This document shows, piece after piece, positions 27,624 through 37,008 of a stretch of 64,000 bases of DNA; positions within the stretch are counted from its first letter, which is position 1; every line of letters starts with the position of its first letter. The stretch covers positions 1 to 64,000 of the forward strand of contig DATJFV010000068.1 of the NCBI GenBank assembly GCA_035495435.1, written 5' to 3'. The position numbers and the translations under genes are program-made. The DNA is from JBDSKH01 sp035495435 (GTDB lineage: Bacteria; Actinomycetota; Actinomycetes; Actinomycetales; Microbacteriaceae). The notes beneath the pieces were generated by a model, which had not been told where the DNA came from, did not search any database, and worked only from the letters and a program-made list of their open reading frames with translations.

Positions 27624-28646
27624 ATGCAAGAACTGAAGGTCATCGGAGTCGAGGACGGTGCGCTGCTCGTCGCCTCCGACGAGGGTGCGCGTTACCGCGT
27701 CGCCGTCGACGATGTGCTGCAGTCGCGCCTCCGTCAGTCCTCACACGACCTGGGCGTCCACCGCAAGCTGTCGCCGCGCGAGATCCAGTCGCACATCCGT
27801 GCGGGCATGTCCGCCGAGGACGTCGCGGCCGTCACCGGTGCACCCCTGGACTACGTGCAGCGCTTCGAAGGCCCGGTGATCGCCGAGCGCGAGTTCGTGA
27901 TCGAGTCGGCGCTCAACGTCCCGGTGCACACAGCGCTCGATCTCGACCCTCTTGCCGGCGGCGCGACCTTCGGCGGTGTGCTGCGCCGACGTCTGGTGGA
28001 TGCCGGCGCCATCAACGAGCGCTGGGCCAGCTGGAAGGAGGAGGGCGGATCGTGGATCGTCAAGCTCACCTTCACCGCGGAACAGATCGACCACGATGCC
28101 CGCTGGACTTTCGATCCCAAGAAGCAGGCCCTGGCACCCCAGAACTCCGAGGCCGTCGCCCTCTCGCAGCAGGGTGAGCTCCCGCAGAACCTGGTGCCAC
28201 GTCTGCGTGCGGTCGGCAATGAGGATCCCGAGGGCTCGCGCTTCGACAGCGGCGCATTCACGATGGACGACCCGAATGAGACCGGCCCGCTGCTCGAACC
28301 CGTCGTCCGCGGCCGCATCGGCGCCGATGAGGGCGACACCCCGCCACGCCGTCCCACCAACCAGACCGCCGATCTTCTCGAGGCCCTTCGGCGCCGCCGC
28401 GGAGAGCGCGACCCGATGGACCCAGAGCATGAGGACCCCATCGCGGCGCACCCGTCGACCGGTGCGGTGAAGCTGATCGACGTGCCGCTCGAGACCACCG
28501 AGGTGCCGGTGCCGTCGGCCGGGACTCCGTCGGCGGGAACCACCGGGACGGGGCCGCAGGGCATCTCGCGCGGCGGGCGCAAGGGTCGCACCTCGATGCC
28601 GAGCTGGGACGAAATCGTCTTCGGTGCCCGCACCGATGACGACTGA
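27624..28646 (+). CDS. sepH: Septation protein SepH
   Basis: 340 residues from ATG 27624, with GGAGGT about 10 nt upstream. SepH stimulates FtsZ assembly in Streptomyces and mycobacteria. The N-terminal DUF3071 region (MQELKVIGVEDGALLVAS through KLSPREIQSHIRAGMSAEDVAAVTG, a helix-turn-helix-like segment) is well conserved. A long low-complexity, Pro/Thr-rich middle follows, then a short conserved C-terminus (GRTSMPSWDEIVFGAR). It is convergent with the phosphodiesterase gene. Confidence 0.93.
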   Translation: MQELKVIGVEDGALLVASDEGARYRVAVDDVLQSRLRQSSHDLGVHRKLSPREIQSHIRAGMSAEDVAAVTGAPLDYVQRFEGPVIAEREFVIESALNVPVHTALDLDPLAGGATFGGVLRRRLVDAGAINERWASWKEEGGSWIVKLTFTAEQIDHDARWTFDPKKQALAPQNSEAVALSQQGELPQNLVPRLRAVGNEDPEGSRFDSGAFTMDDPNETGPLLEPVVRGRIGADEGDTPPRRPTNQTADLLEALRRRRGERDPMDPEHEDPIAAHPSTGAVKLIDVPLETTEVPVPSAGTPSAGTTGTGPQGISRGGRKGRTSMPSWDEIVFGARTDDD

Positions 28647-28657
28647 CGACGGAGTTC

Positions 28658-29755
28658 TCAGGGCGAGAAAGCTCCGAACCGCAGCAGCGGCACAGTCGAT
28701 TCCTCCGGGCTGATCGATCCGTGCTGACCCACCATGCGCCGCGCGGTGTCGTCGGGGTCGACGTAGAAAGCGTGGTTGCGGCGGGCAGCGACCAGGACAT
28801 CGCCGATCCGCGGCAGGACGTCGGCGTCCACATCGCCGAACCATCCCGCGGCAACGGCTTCGGTGCGGGTCGCGACCCAGGCGCGCGGTCCGTAGCGTTC
28901 CCGCCAGGCCTCGGCCACCGCATCCGGATCGGTGTCGACCCGCAATTGAAGGCAGCGCGGCTCCCCGGCAACCGCGGTGACCCCGGTGAGCAGCTCTGCG
29001 TCGACGAGGAGATGCGCCGCCGGGGGCACATCGACCATGCCGTGGTCGGCAGTGACCAGCAGACCCTGGGTCGGGCCGAGCGCAGCGACCAGGCCGGCGA
29101 CCGCGGCGTCGAGACCCTCGAGGGCGGCCACCCACCGCGACGAATCGATGCCGTGGGCGTGACCCTCGACGTCGAGATCGGCGATGTAGAGGTACACGAG
29201 CACCGGTCCGGGCGCCTCGAGCTCACGACGGGCGACGGCGAACCGGTCGGCCATGGTCGCGGCACCGCGGTACTCGGCGCCGCGGAGGACGGCGCGGGTG
29301 AACCAGGAGTCGGCGTGACGCGGCGATGCGACGGCGACCGAGCGGACGCCCGCCGTCTCGAACAGGGTCGACTGGCGCTGCCACGCGCGAGGATCGAGCC
29401 CGCGGTCGCCGTTGAGCAGGCTGACGACCCTGCCGGTCGCCGGCTCGAAGGCGCGGTACCCGGTCATCCCGTGGCGTCCAGGCGGCAGCCCGGTGGTGAG
29501 CGACGCCAGCGACGAGGCGGTCGTCGTGGGGAACCCTGCGGAGATGCCCGGGTCGTCCGGGAGCCGCGCGGCGAGAGTGCGCGCGTGTCCGCGGTGAGCC
29601 TCCAGTGCACCCCGGCCCAATCCGTCGGCCAGCAGGACGACCGCATGGGTGACCGCCGGCAGGCCAAGCCGTCCTCTCCGACCCGCCAGCGCATCGAGGC
29701 AATTCGGCACCACGTCGGCAAGGCTGAACCGGGAGGATTTCGCCGCCGGTAACAT
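28658..29755 (-). CDS. Alkaline phosphatase superfamily protein (nucleotide pyrophosphatase/phosphodiesterase type)
   Basis: About 365 residues from ATG 29755 (MLPAAKSSRF). Metal-site motifs of the type I phosphodiesterase family are visible: AVVLLADGLGRGAL, the Thr nucleophile region GFPTTTASSLASL, YIADLDVEGHAHG (Asp and His ligands) and VTADHGMVDVP. There is no signal peptide, so the enzyme is probably cytoplasmic. It should hydrolyse phosphodiester or pyrophosphate bonds, with unknown substrate. A TAGGAT hexamer sits 7 nt before the start. It is divergent from parC with only 12 bp between them. Confidence 0.9.
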   Translation of the reverse strand: MLPAAKSSRFSLADVVPNCLDALAGRRGRLGLPAVTHAVVLLADGLGRGALEAHRGHARTLAARLPDDPGISAGFPTTTASSLASLTTGLPPGRHGMTGYRAFEPATGRVVSLLNGDRGLDPRAWQRQSTLFETAGVRSVAVASPRHADSWFTRAVLRGAEYRGAATMADRFAVARRELEAPGPVLVYLYIADLDVEGHAHGIDSSRWVAALEGLDAAVAGLVAALGPTQGLLVTADHGMVDVPPAAHLLVDAELLTGVTAVAGEPRCLQLRVDTDPDAVAEAWRERYGPRAWVATRTEAVAAGWFGDVDADVLPRIGDVLVAARRNHAFYVDPDDTARRMVGQHGSISPEESTVPLLRFGAFSP

Positions 29756-29767
29756 GGCCCCGATCCT

Positions 29768-32248
29768 ATGACTCCCCCCGATTCCTCTTCCTCTTCTCCT
29801 GCCGACGCGCGCGCATCCGAACGGGTGCTCGACATCGATGTCAGCAGCGAGATGCAGTCGTCGTTCCTCGAGTACGCGTACTCCGTCATCTATTCGCGGG
29901 CTCTGCCCGACGCACGCGACGGGTTGAAACCGGTCCAGCGACGCATTCTGTTCCAGATGTCGGAGATGGGTTTGCGTCCCGATCGCGGTCACGTGAAAAG
30001 CGCCCGCGTGGTGGGCGATGTGATGGGTCGGCTGCACCCCCACGGTGACAGCGCGATCTATGACGCGTTGGTACGCCTGGCGCAGGACTTCACCATGCGT
30101 CTGCCGCTGGTCGACGGGCATGGCAACTTCGGCTCGCTCGACGACGGACCCGCTGCGGCGCGGTACACCGAGGCGCGCATGCAGGCCGCGGCCGTGGCGA
30201 TGTGCGAAGGGCTCGACGAGGACGTCGTGGACTTCGTTCCCAACTACGACAACCAGCTCACCCAGCCCGAGGTTCTGCCGGCGGCCTACCCGAACCTGCT
30301 CGTCAACGGCGCCTCCGGCATCGCGGTCGGCATGGCCACCAACATGGCACCGCACAACCTCATCGAGGTGGCCGCAGCCGCACGCCACCTGCTCGAGAAC
30401 CCCGGTGCGACGCTCGACGAGCTGATGCAGTATGTGCCGGGCCCCGATCTGCCGACGGGCGGCACGATCGTCGGCCTGGACGGTATCAAGGACGCCTACG
30501 CCACCGGTCGTGGTTCGTTCAAGACCCGCGCCAGGGTCACCGTCGAGCAGCTCTCGGCGCGGCGCACCGGGCTGGTGGTCACCGAGCTGCCCTACCTCGT
30601 GGGTCCCGAGAAGGTGATCGAGAAGATCAAGGACGGCGTCACCAACAAGAAGATCACCGGCATCGCGGATGTCACCGACCTCACCGATCGCAAGCACGGG
30701 CTGCGCCTGGTGATCGGCATCAAGACCGGATTCAGCCCGGAGGGCGTGCTCGAGCAGCTGTACCGTCTCACGCCGCTCGAAGACGGCTTCTCCATCAACA
30801 ACGTGGCGCTGGTCGAGGGCAAGCCGCAGACGCTCGGGCTGCGCGACCTGCTGCAGGTCTACCTCGACCACCGCATCCAGGTCGTGACGCGACGGTCTCG
30901 GTTCCGCCTCACACGGCGACAGGAGCGACTGCATTTGGTGCTGGGGCTGCTGATCGCGATCCTCGACATCGACAAGGTGATCCAGGTGGTGCGCACCTCC
31001 GACGACGCCCCGCAGGCGCGCGGCCGGCTGATGGAGGTGTTCGATCTGTCGTCGCTGCAGGCCGACTACATCCTCGAACTGCAGCTCCGCCGCCTCACCA
31101 AGTTCAGTCGCATCGAGCTCGAGACCGAACGCGACCGGTTGCAGGCCGAGATCGCCGAACTCGAGGCGTTGCTCGCCGATCCCGGACGTGTGCGCGCGCG
31201 CGTGGGCGACGAACTGGACGAGATCGCCGAACGCTTCGGCACACCTCGCCGCACGCTCCTCACCGAGGCCAAGGCCTCCATCGCAGCGACCGCGGCGGCG
31301 CGCAAGGCTGCGGCCGCATCCGGCCCCGCGCTCGAGATCGCCGACGTGCCAACCCTCGTCGTGCTGTCGAGCACCGGCCGGGCCGTGCGGGTCGACCTGC
31401 CCGACGGCGCTGAGCCTCCCGCGCGTGCGGCGCGACGCAGCAGGCACGATGCGATCCAGTCCACGGTCGTCACCACCACCCGCGGGGAGTTGGGCGCGGT
31501 GACCTCACGCGGGCGGCTGCTGCGGTTCAGCCCCGTCGATCTGCCGTCGGTTCCGGCGAACTCGGTGCAGCTCGCCGCCGGGGCGCGCATCGGCGACTAC
31601 CTCGGTATCGCCGATAAGAAAGAGCGCGTGCTCGGGCTGGTGTCGCTCGACTCCGAGTTGCCGATCGCGCTCGGCACCGCCCAGGGCGTCGTCAAACGCG
31701 TCGCACCCGGCGGCTACCCCGCACGGCCCGATTTCGAGGTCATCGCCCTCAAGCCGGGCGACGAAGTGGTGGGTGTCGCCCAGGGGCCCGACGGCGAAGA
31801 TCTGGTGTTCGTGACCTCCGACGCGCAACTGCTGCGGTTCGGTGCTGCGGCCGTGCGCCCCCAGGGCGTCGGTGCGGGGGGCATGGCCGGCATCAACCTC
31901 GGTGCCAAGGCGCGGGTGATCTTCTTCGGTTCGGTCGATGCCGGGCAGGATGCCGTGGTCGCCACCATCTCCACACCGACAGAGACGCTGGCGGGAGCAG
32001 ACCCGGGGCGTGCGAAGGTGTCTCGTCTTGCCGAGTTCCCCGCGAAGGGCCGCGCCACAGGTGGCGTGCGCGCGCACGCGTTCCTCAAGGGCGAGGCCGC
32101 GCTGGCCCTCGCCTGGGCCGGGCCGGCGCCCGCCCTCGCCGTCGGAGGCGACGGATCACTGCGCACGCTGCCCGAGGCGGGCGCGAAGCGCGACGCGTCC
32201 GGCTCACCGCTCGACGGGGTCGTGGGATCGATCGGTCGCGGGCTCTGA
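29768..32248 (+). CDS. parC: DNA topoisomerase IV subunit A
   Basis: 826 residues. ParC carries the DNA-cleaving domain of topoisomerase IV, which decatenates daughter chromosomes. The catalytic Tyr is in AARYTEARM, preceded by the quinolone-resistance region HPHGDSAIYDALVRLAQ. PVQRRILFQMSEMGL at the N-terminus and LQADYILELQLRRLTKFS in the coiled-coil/tower region are typical. The C-terminal beta-pinwheel is present without the GyrA-box of gyrase, which is why I call ParC rather than GyrA. The partner parE lies 1.6 kb downstream on the opposite strand. Confidence 0.92.
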   Translation: MTPPDSSSSSPADARASERVLDIDVSSEMQSSFLEYAYSVIYSRALPDARDGLKPVQRRILFQMSEMGLRPDRGHVKSARVVGDVMGRLHPHGDSAIYDALVRLAQDFTMRLPLVDGHGNFGSLDDGPAAARYTEARMQAAAVAMCEGLDEDVVDFVPNYDNQLTQPEVLPAAYPNLLVNGASGIAVGMATNMAPHNLIEVAAAARHLLENPGATLDELMQYVPGPDLPTGGTIVGLDGIKDAYATGRGSFKTRARVTVEQLSARRTGLVVTELPYLVGPEKVIEKIKDGVTNKKITGIADVTDLTDRKHGLRLVIGIKTGFSPEGVLEQLYRLTPLEDGFSINNVALVEGKPQTLGLRDLLQVYLDHRIQVVTRRSRFRLTRRQERLHLVLGLLIAILDIDKVIQVVRTSDDAPQARGRLMEVFDLSSLQADYILELQLRRLTKFSRIELETERDRLQAEIAELEALLADPGRVRARVGDELDEIAERFGTPRRTLLTEAKASIAATAAARKAAAASGPALEIADVPTLVVLSSTGRAVRVDLPDGAEPPARAARRSRHDAIQSTVVTTTRGELGAVTSRGRLLRFSPVDLPSVPANSVQLAAGARIGDYLGIADKKERVLGLVSLDSELPIALGTAQGVVKRVAPGGYPARPDFEVIALKPGDEVVGVAQGPDGEDLVFVTSDAQLLRFGAAAVRPQGVGAGGMAGINLGAKARVIFFGSVDAGQDAVVATISTPTETLAGADPGRAKVSRLAEFPAKGRATGGVRAHAFLKGEAALALAWAGPAPALAVGGDGSLRTLPEAGAKRDASGSPLDGVVGSIGRGL

Positions 32249-32262
32249 CGAGTCGGGGCCGA

Positions 32263-33831
32263 TCACCCCTCGCTGACGCCGAAGTGCGCGGCGATGCGCT
32301 CTCGCTTGGCCGGGTCCGAATAGATCAAGACGCTCTGCCCGTCAGAGCAGGTCGCCTCCCGGTCGGGTGCGCCGAAGGAGCCCACCACCCATCCGGTGTC
32401 GATCGGGCGCTCATCCCCGCGGTCGTTGACATAGAAGAAGGTCCCCGGCTCTGACGTCGCATAAGCCCGGTTGGTGAGCCAGGTGCTCGGCTCGCCCGTC
32501 GCCTCCAGTTGGATGAGGTGCACCCCCGTGGCCGAGGGCAACGAGAGCCGACGCGCGTCGGAGAACGTCGCGTACCCGGTCTGGCCGGGCACGACCGCAT
32601 CGAGACAGCGCGTCTCGGCAGTGCGGTAGCCGAAGAAGCGGCCGGCCTCGCCGAGGTTCGCGGCGCCACCGGTGCCGATCGCGACGATCACGACCGCCCC
32701 CGCAGCGGCCACCGCCGATGCCGGCACCGCGACCCGCGGGACGGCCAGCAGTGCCAGCACGTACGGCAGGATCAGCACCGGCCAGAAGTACAGGTAATGG
32801 GTGATCATCAGAGCGAAGGTGGCTGCGATTCCGCCGAGCGGAACCAGACCCAGGTAGACGACGGCGAGCAGTCGCGCATCAGGACGGGGCGCTGCTCGCC
32901 CCCCACGCCGGACGTACTGCACCGCCGCCACGACCGCTCCCCCCAGGGCGGCGAGGGCCAGAGCCGCCCCGGTGGCCAGGATCACCGCGGCAGCCGGGTC
33001 ACGGGCCTGGAATGCGTAGTACGGCTGCAGCTGAGACAACCGCGTCGCGAAGACCGCCGGGTCGACGTAGGTGAGGGGGCTCGTTCCCTGCAGCGGGGTC
33101 ACGACGAGGCGCAGCACGGCGGCCGCGAGCAGCGTGCTCCCGGCGAGCACGACCGGGCGGAGGGCCGCCCGGCGGCCGCGGCGGATCACCAGGAGGAGCA
33201 GAGCGCCAGCCGTTCCGGGTGCGGCGAACACCAGTGCAAGGGGGTTGGATGCTGCGGTCAGTGCCAGCGCAGCGCCCGTTGCGATCCGCCCCGCACGCGA
33301 CCGCGCCAGCACCAGCACCGGTGCAAGAAGCAGCGCCGCGTACATGCCGAAGTAGTAGGTCGGTGCCAGTGCGAACGAGACGATCCAGGTCGTGCCCACC
33401 AGGGGCAGCAGGATGAGCGGCCCGGTGGCCACCAGCGCCCGCAGCAGCGCGGGGCGGCCGGGGTACAACACGCGCACCAGCGCGACGAGCACGAGGAACA
33501 GCACTGAGGTGTTCAGCACGGCGACGCACAGGTAGTAGCCGTACACCGAGCCACCGGCCAGGACGAACGCCACGGCCGAGATCGGGAGCTCCGGGAAGAC
33601 GAAGACCTGCGGAGAGAAGCTCCAGTGGAGCGGCCGGCCGACCACGACATCCTGCAGCACCTGGAACAGCACCCCGTTGTCGCTGGAGCGCAGCTCCCAG
33701 GTGATCGGCCACGTGGCCGCGTCGGAGGGGTCGCCACCGGCCCGGATGAGGAACACGACGGCGGTGAGCGCCGCGACGAGCAAGACGCCCGACGCGAGGG
33801 AGAAGATGCGCCTAGGTGTCGATCCGTCCAC
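32263..33831 (-). CDS. Polytopic membrane protein, GT-C-like, unknown function
   Basis: About 522 residues from GTG 33831, overlapping the parE stop region by 20 bp (ATG 33882 is an alternative). Some 11-12 helices are separated by short loops. The first periplasmic loop holds a conserved-looking ITWELRSSDNGVLFQVLQDV segment and SFSPQVFVFPE. A roughly 130-residue extracytoplasmic C-terminal domain contains two cysteines (TRCLD and ATCSDG). The layout resembles GT-C glycosyltransferases, although no clear catalytic DxD/DE pair is evident. It probably follows parE in one transcript. Confidence 0.7.
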   Translation of the reverse strand: MDGSTPRRIFSLASGVLLVAALTAVVFLIRAGGDPSDAATWPITWELRSSDNGVLFQVLQDVVVGRPLHWSFSPQVFVFPELPISAVAFVLAGGSVYGYYLCVAVLNTSVLFLVLVALVRVLYPGRPALLRALVATGPLILLPLVGTTWIVSFALAPTYYFGMYAALLLAPVLVLARSRAGRIATGAALALTAASNPLALVFAAPGTAGALLLLVIRRGRRAALRPVVLAGSTLLAAAVLRLVVTPLQGTSPLTYVDPAVFATRLSQLQPYYAFQARDPAAAVILATGAALALAALGGAVVAAVQYVRRGGRAAPRPDARLLAVVYLGLVPLGGIAATFALMITHYLYFWPVLILPYVLALLAVPRVAVPASAVAAAGAVVIVAIGTGGAANLGEAGRFFGYRTAETRCLDAVVPGQTGYATFSDARRLSLPSATGVHLIQLEATGEPSTWLTNRAYATSEPGTFFYVNDRGDERPIDTGWVVGSFGAPDREATCSDGQSVLIYSDPAKRERIAAHFGVSEG

Positions 33832-35896
33832 GGTCCAGGCCCTGGCCGGCGATGATGAAGTCCTTGCGCGGGGCGACGTCATTGCCCATCAGCAACTCGA
33901 ACACCTCGCCTGCCGCCTTCACATCGGCCATCGTGACCTTGCGCAGCGTCCGGTGGGCGCGACTCATCGTGGTCTCGGCAAGCTGATCCGCATCCATCTC
34001 GCCGAGGCCCTTGTACCGCTGAATCGGCTCCTGATACTTGCGACCGCTCTTCTTCAGGGTCGCCAGCACGGTCTGCAACTCGGCCTCGGAGTAGGTGTAG
34101 ACGATGTCGTTGGGCTTCGAGCCGGGGTTCACCGCGACGACGCGGTGCAGCGGCGGAACCGCGGCGAACACGCGACCCTGCTCGATCATGGGCCGCATGT
34201 ACTTGTAGAACAGGGTCAGCAGGAGGGTGCGGATGTGCGCGCCGTCGACATCGGCGTCGCTCATGATGATGACCTTGCCGTAACGCGCCTGCGACAGGTC
34301 GAACGCCGACCCCGACCCCGCGCCGATCACCTGGATGATGGAGGCGCACTCGGCATTCGACAGCATGTCGCCGATCGACGCCTTCTGCACGTTCAGGATC
34401 TTGCCCCGGATCGGCAGCAACGCCTGGAACTCACTGTCGCGCGCCAGCTTGGCCGTGCCGAGCGCCGAATCGCCCTCGACGATGAACAACTCGGTGCCCT
34501 CGACATCGTTGGAGCGGCAGTCGACCAGCTTCGCGGGGAGGGTCGAGGACTCGAGAGCGTTCTTGCGGCGCTGCGTCTCTTTGTGGGCGCGTGCCGAGAT
34601 ACGGCTCTTCATCTCGCCGACCACCTTCTCGAGCACCAGGGCGCTCTGCGCTTTGTCATCGCGCTTGGTGCTGGCGAACCGCTCGGTCATCGCCTTGGCG
34701 ACCGTGCTCGCGACGATGTTGCGGATGGCCGGGGTGCCCAGGATCTCTTTGGTCTGCCCCTCGAACTGCGGTTCGGGCATGCGCACCGTGAGGACCGCCG
34801 TGAGGCCGGCGAGGATGTCCTCTTTCTCCAGCTTGTCGTTGCCGACCTTCAGCCGGCGCGCGTTCTTCTCCACTTCGGCGCGCAGGAACTTCATGAGACC
34901 CTGCTCGAAGCCGGTCTGATGCGTGCCGCCCTTGGGCGTCGCGATGATGTTGACGAAGCTGCGGAAGACCGTGTCGTACCCGGTGCCCCACCGGAGTGCG
35001 ATGTCGACCGCCGCCTCGCGCTGGAGTTCGGTGGCGACCATGTGCCCGTTCTCTTGCAGCACCGGAACGGTCTCGGTGTAGCCGCCCGTGCCCTGGATGC
35101 GCCACGTGCCCGTCAGCGGAGCGTCGGGAGCGAGGAAGTCGGCGAACTCGGAGATGCCGCCGTCGAAGCGGAACGTCTCGACGGCCGGATTCTCTCCGCG
35201 GCGCTCATCGATACGGATGCTGAGGCCGGGAACAAGGAATGCGGTCTGCCGCGCGCGCTCGATCAGCTCCTCGGCCTGGAACGAGGCGCCCTTGGTGAAG
35301 ATCTGGGGATCGGCCCAATACCGGATCCGCGTGCCCGTGACCCCCTTGGCCACCTTGCCCACCACCCGCAGTTCGCTCCCCGACACGAACGGGGTGAAGG
35401 CGGCATCCGGCGAGGGATTCGTGGGGTCGGCGTCGGCGAAGGTGCCCGGCTCACCGCGGTGGAACGACATCGCCCAGGTCTTGCCGTCTCGGTCGACCTC
35501 GACGTCGAGCCGCTCGCTGAGTGCATTGACCACGCTGGCGCCGACACCGTGCAAGCCGCCCGAGGCTGCGTACGAGCCCGACCCGAACTTGCCGCCGGCG
35601 TGCAACTTGGTGAAGACCACCTCGACACCGCTCAGGCCGGTCTTCGGCTCGATGTCGACCGGGATACCACGGGCCCAGTCGCGCACCTCGACGCTCTGGT
35701 CGGCGTGCAGAACGACCTCGATCTCGGACCCGTGCCCGGCCAGCGCCTCGTCGACGGAGTTGTCGATGATCTCCCACAGACAATGCATCAGGCCGCGGGA
35801 ATCCGTGGAGCCGATGTACATGCCGGGGCGCTTGCGCACCGCTTCGAGCCCCTCGAGAACACTGAGATGACGGGCTGAATAGTCGGCGCTCGCCAC
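33812..35896 (-). CDS. parE: DNA topoisomerase IV subunit B
   Basis: 694 residues from GTG 35896 with AAGGAG upstream. ParE is the ATPase subunit of topoisomerase IV. The GHKL motifs are IIDNSVDEALAG, DWARGIPVDI and the ATP-lid GGLHGVGASVVNALS; the transducer has a Lys in GTHQTGFEQG. The TOPRIM domain shows ELFIVEGDSALGTAK and VIIMSDADVDGAHIRTLLL, and the C-terminal IQRYKGLGEMDADQL is diagnostic. parC and parE are on opposite strands, converging on the membrane-protein gene, rather than in the usual operon. Confidence 0.94.
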   Translation of the reverse strand: MASADYSARHLSVLEGLEAVRKRPGMYIGSTDSRGLMHCLWEIIDNSVDEALAGHGSEIEVVLHADQSVEVRDWARGIPVDIEPKTGLSGVEVVFTKLHAGGKFGSGSYAASGGLHGVGASVVNALSERLDVEVDRDGKTWAMSFHRGEPGTFADADPTNPSPDAAFTPFVSGSELRVVGKVAKGVTGTRIRYWADPQIFTKGASFQAEELIERARQTAFLVPGLSIRIDERRGENPAVETFRFDGGISEFADFLAPDAPLTGTWRIQGTGGYTETVPVLQENGHMVATELQREAAVDIALRWGTGYDTVFRSFVNIIATPKGGTHQTGFEQGLMKFLRAEVEKNARRLKVGNDKLEKEDILAGLTAVLTVRMPEPQFEGQTKEILGTPAIRNIVASTVAKAMTERFASTKRDDKAQSALVLEKVVGEMKSRISARAHKETQRRKNALESSTLPAKLVDCRSNDVEGTELFIVEGDSALGTAKLARDSEFQALLPIRGKILNVQKASIGDMLSNAECASIIQVIGAGSGSAFDLSQARYGKVIIMSDADVDGAHIRTLLLTLFYKYMRPMIEQGRVFAAVPPLHRVVAVNPGSKPNDIVYTYSEAELQTVLATLKKSGRKYQEPIQRYKGLGEMDADQLAETTMSRAHRTLRKVTMADVKAAGEVFELLMGNDVAPRKDFIIAGQGLDRGRIDT

Positions 35897-36098
35897 GGGG
35901 CTCCTTGCTGCTGGCGGGGGGGAATGGCGGCCGGTGGGCCGACGTTAACCCTAACGAGCACGAGCCACACGCGACGCCCCGACACCCCCGCTGAGGACGG
36001 ATCGTACGCGTTGAGCGAAATGCACCGCGAATGACGCACCTGCGGCAGTCGCCCGTGCTTGACTGGACACCTGGAACACCACCCCGAGGGAGGACCCC

Positions 36099-36326
36099 AT
36101 GTCGCAATTCACCGACACCGTGGACGAGCTGGAGCTCGATGCCGCCCTCACCGCCTTCGACCGCTGCGACAGCTGCGGCGCACAGGCGTACATCCGCGTG
36201 ACTCTCGCGTCGGGCGACCTGCTGTTCTGCGCGCACCACGGCGCGAAGTTCAAAGAGAAGCTGGCTCCGACCGCGCTGAACTGGCACGACGAGACGGCGC
36301 GTCTGCACGAGCAGCCGGTCGACTAG
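36099..36326 (+). CDS. DUF7455 small zinc-binding-like protein
   Basis: 75 residues with GAGGGAGGACC before ATG 36099. A CDSCGAQAYIRV motif and a later CAHHGAKF pair suggest a single zinc site (C-x2-C and C-x2-H). Such small proteins are found near sigA and alr or parE in actinobacteria and have no known function. The alanine racemase-like gene follows after 10 bp. The gap 35897-36098 between parE and this gene holds no further recognisable feature. Confidence 0.85.
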   Translation: MSQFTDTVDELELDAALTAFDRCDSCGAQAYIRVTLASGDLLFCAHHGAKFKEKLAPTALNWHDETARLHEQPVD

Positions 36327-36336
36327 ATTCGACAGC

Positions 36337-37008
36337 GTGCCGGGCATCCGCCGCATCGCGCGTATCGACCTCGAGGCCTTCGCGACCAACGTCGCGGGGG
36401 CCTCGGTCGTTGATGCGCGCGCCGACGCGTACGGGCATTCGATCGCGCTGCTCGGCCCCGTGGCGCGCGCGGCCGGCGTGTCAGCACTCGTGGTCTCCGA
36501 TGAGCGGGATGCGGCGGCGGCGCGCGCCGTGGGTTTCCACGACCTGTACGTCGGCCGGCTTCCCGTGGACGTCGAGGCGAGCGGCGCCGACGCCTACGGG
36601 CTGGACGCCGGCGGCACGCCGATCCTCACCCTCAGCGCAGAGGTGATCGCGGTGAAGCACGTCCCGGCCGACGCCGGCGTCTCCTACGGCTACACCTACC
36701 GCACGGCGCGGCCCACCTGCCTCGCCCTGATCGGGCTCGGGTACGCCGACGGAGTGCCCCGGCTCGCGTCGAACCGCACCTCGGTGCGGGTCGGATCCGA
36801 CGTGCACCCGCTCGTCGGTCGTATCGCCATGGACCAGTTCGTCACGGACTGCGGCGATGATCCTCCCGCGCCCGGCTCCGAGGCGGTCTTGTTCGGCGAC
36901 CCGGGGAGCGGCGCCACCTCGACGCACGACTGGGCGACCTCCACAGAACGCCACCCCCTTCAGCTCACCGCCGGCCTCGGGCCTCGAATCGAACGGGTGG
37001 CGCGATGA
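36337..37008 (+). CDS. Truncated alanine racemase-like protein: C-terminal (catalytic Tyr) domain, barrel mostly deleted
   Basis: 223 residues from GTG 36337, with a TAGATT -10-like hexamer 7 nt upstream. The start of an alanine racemase barrel is present (ARIDLEAFATNV), but the PLP-binding Lys motif KANAYGHG is replaced by RADAYGHS (Arg28), and most of the barrel is absent. From about residue 95 the C-terminal domain is intact: VIAVKHVPADAGVSYGYTYR with the catalytic Tyr117, GLGYADGVPR, and GRIAMDQF with Met165. Alone it cannot form an aldimine. It overlaps the next racemase gene by 4 bp. In Alr dimers the Tyr acts on the partner's PLP, so it probably complements that protein. Confidence 0.8.
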   Translation: MPGIRRIARIDLEAFATNVAGASVVDARADAYGHSIALLGPVARAAGVSALVVSDERDAAAARAVGFHDLYVGRLPVDVEASGADAYGLDAGGTPILTLSAEVIAVKHVPADAGVSYGYTYRTARPTCLALIGLGYADGVPRLASNRTSVRVGSDVHPLVGRIAMDQFVTDCGDDPPAPGSEAVLFGDPGSGATSTHDWATSTERHPLQLTAGLGPRIERVAR

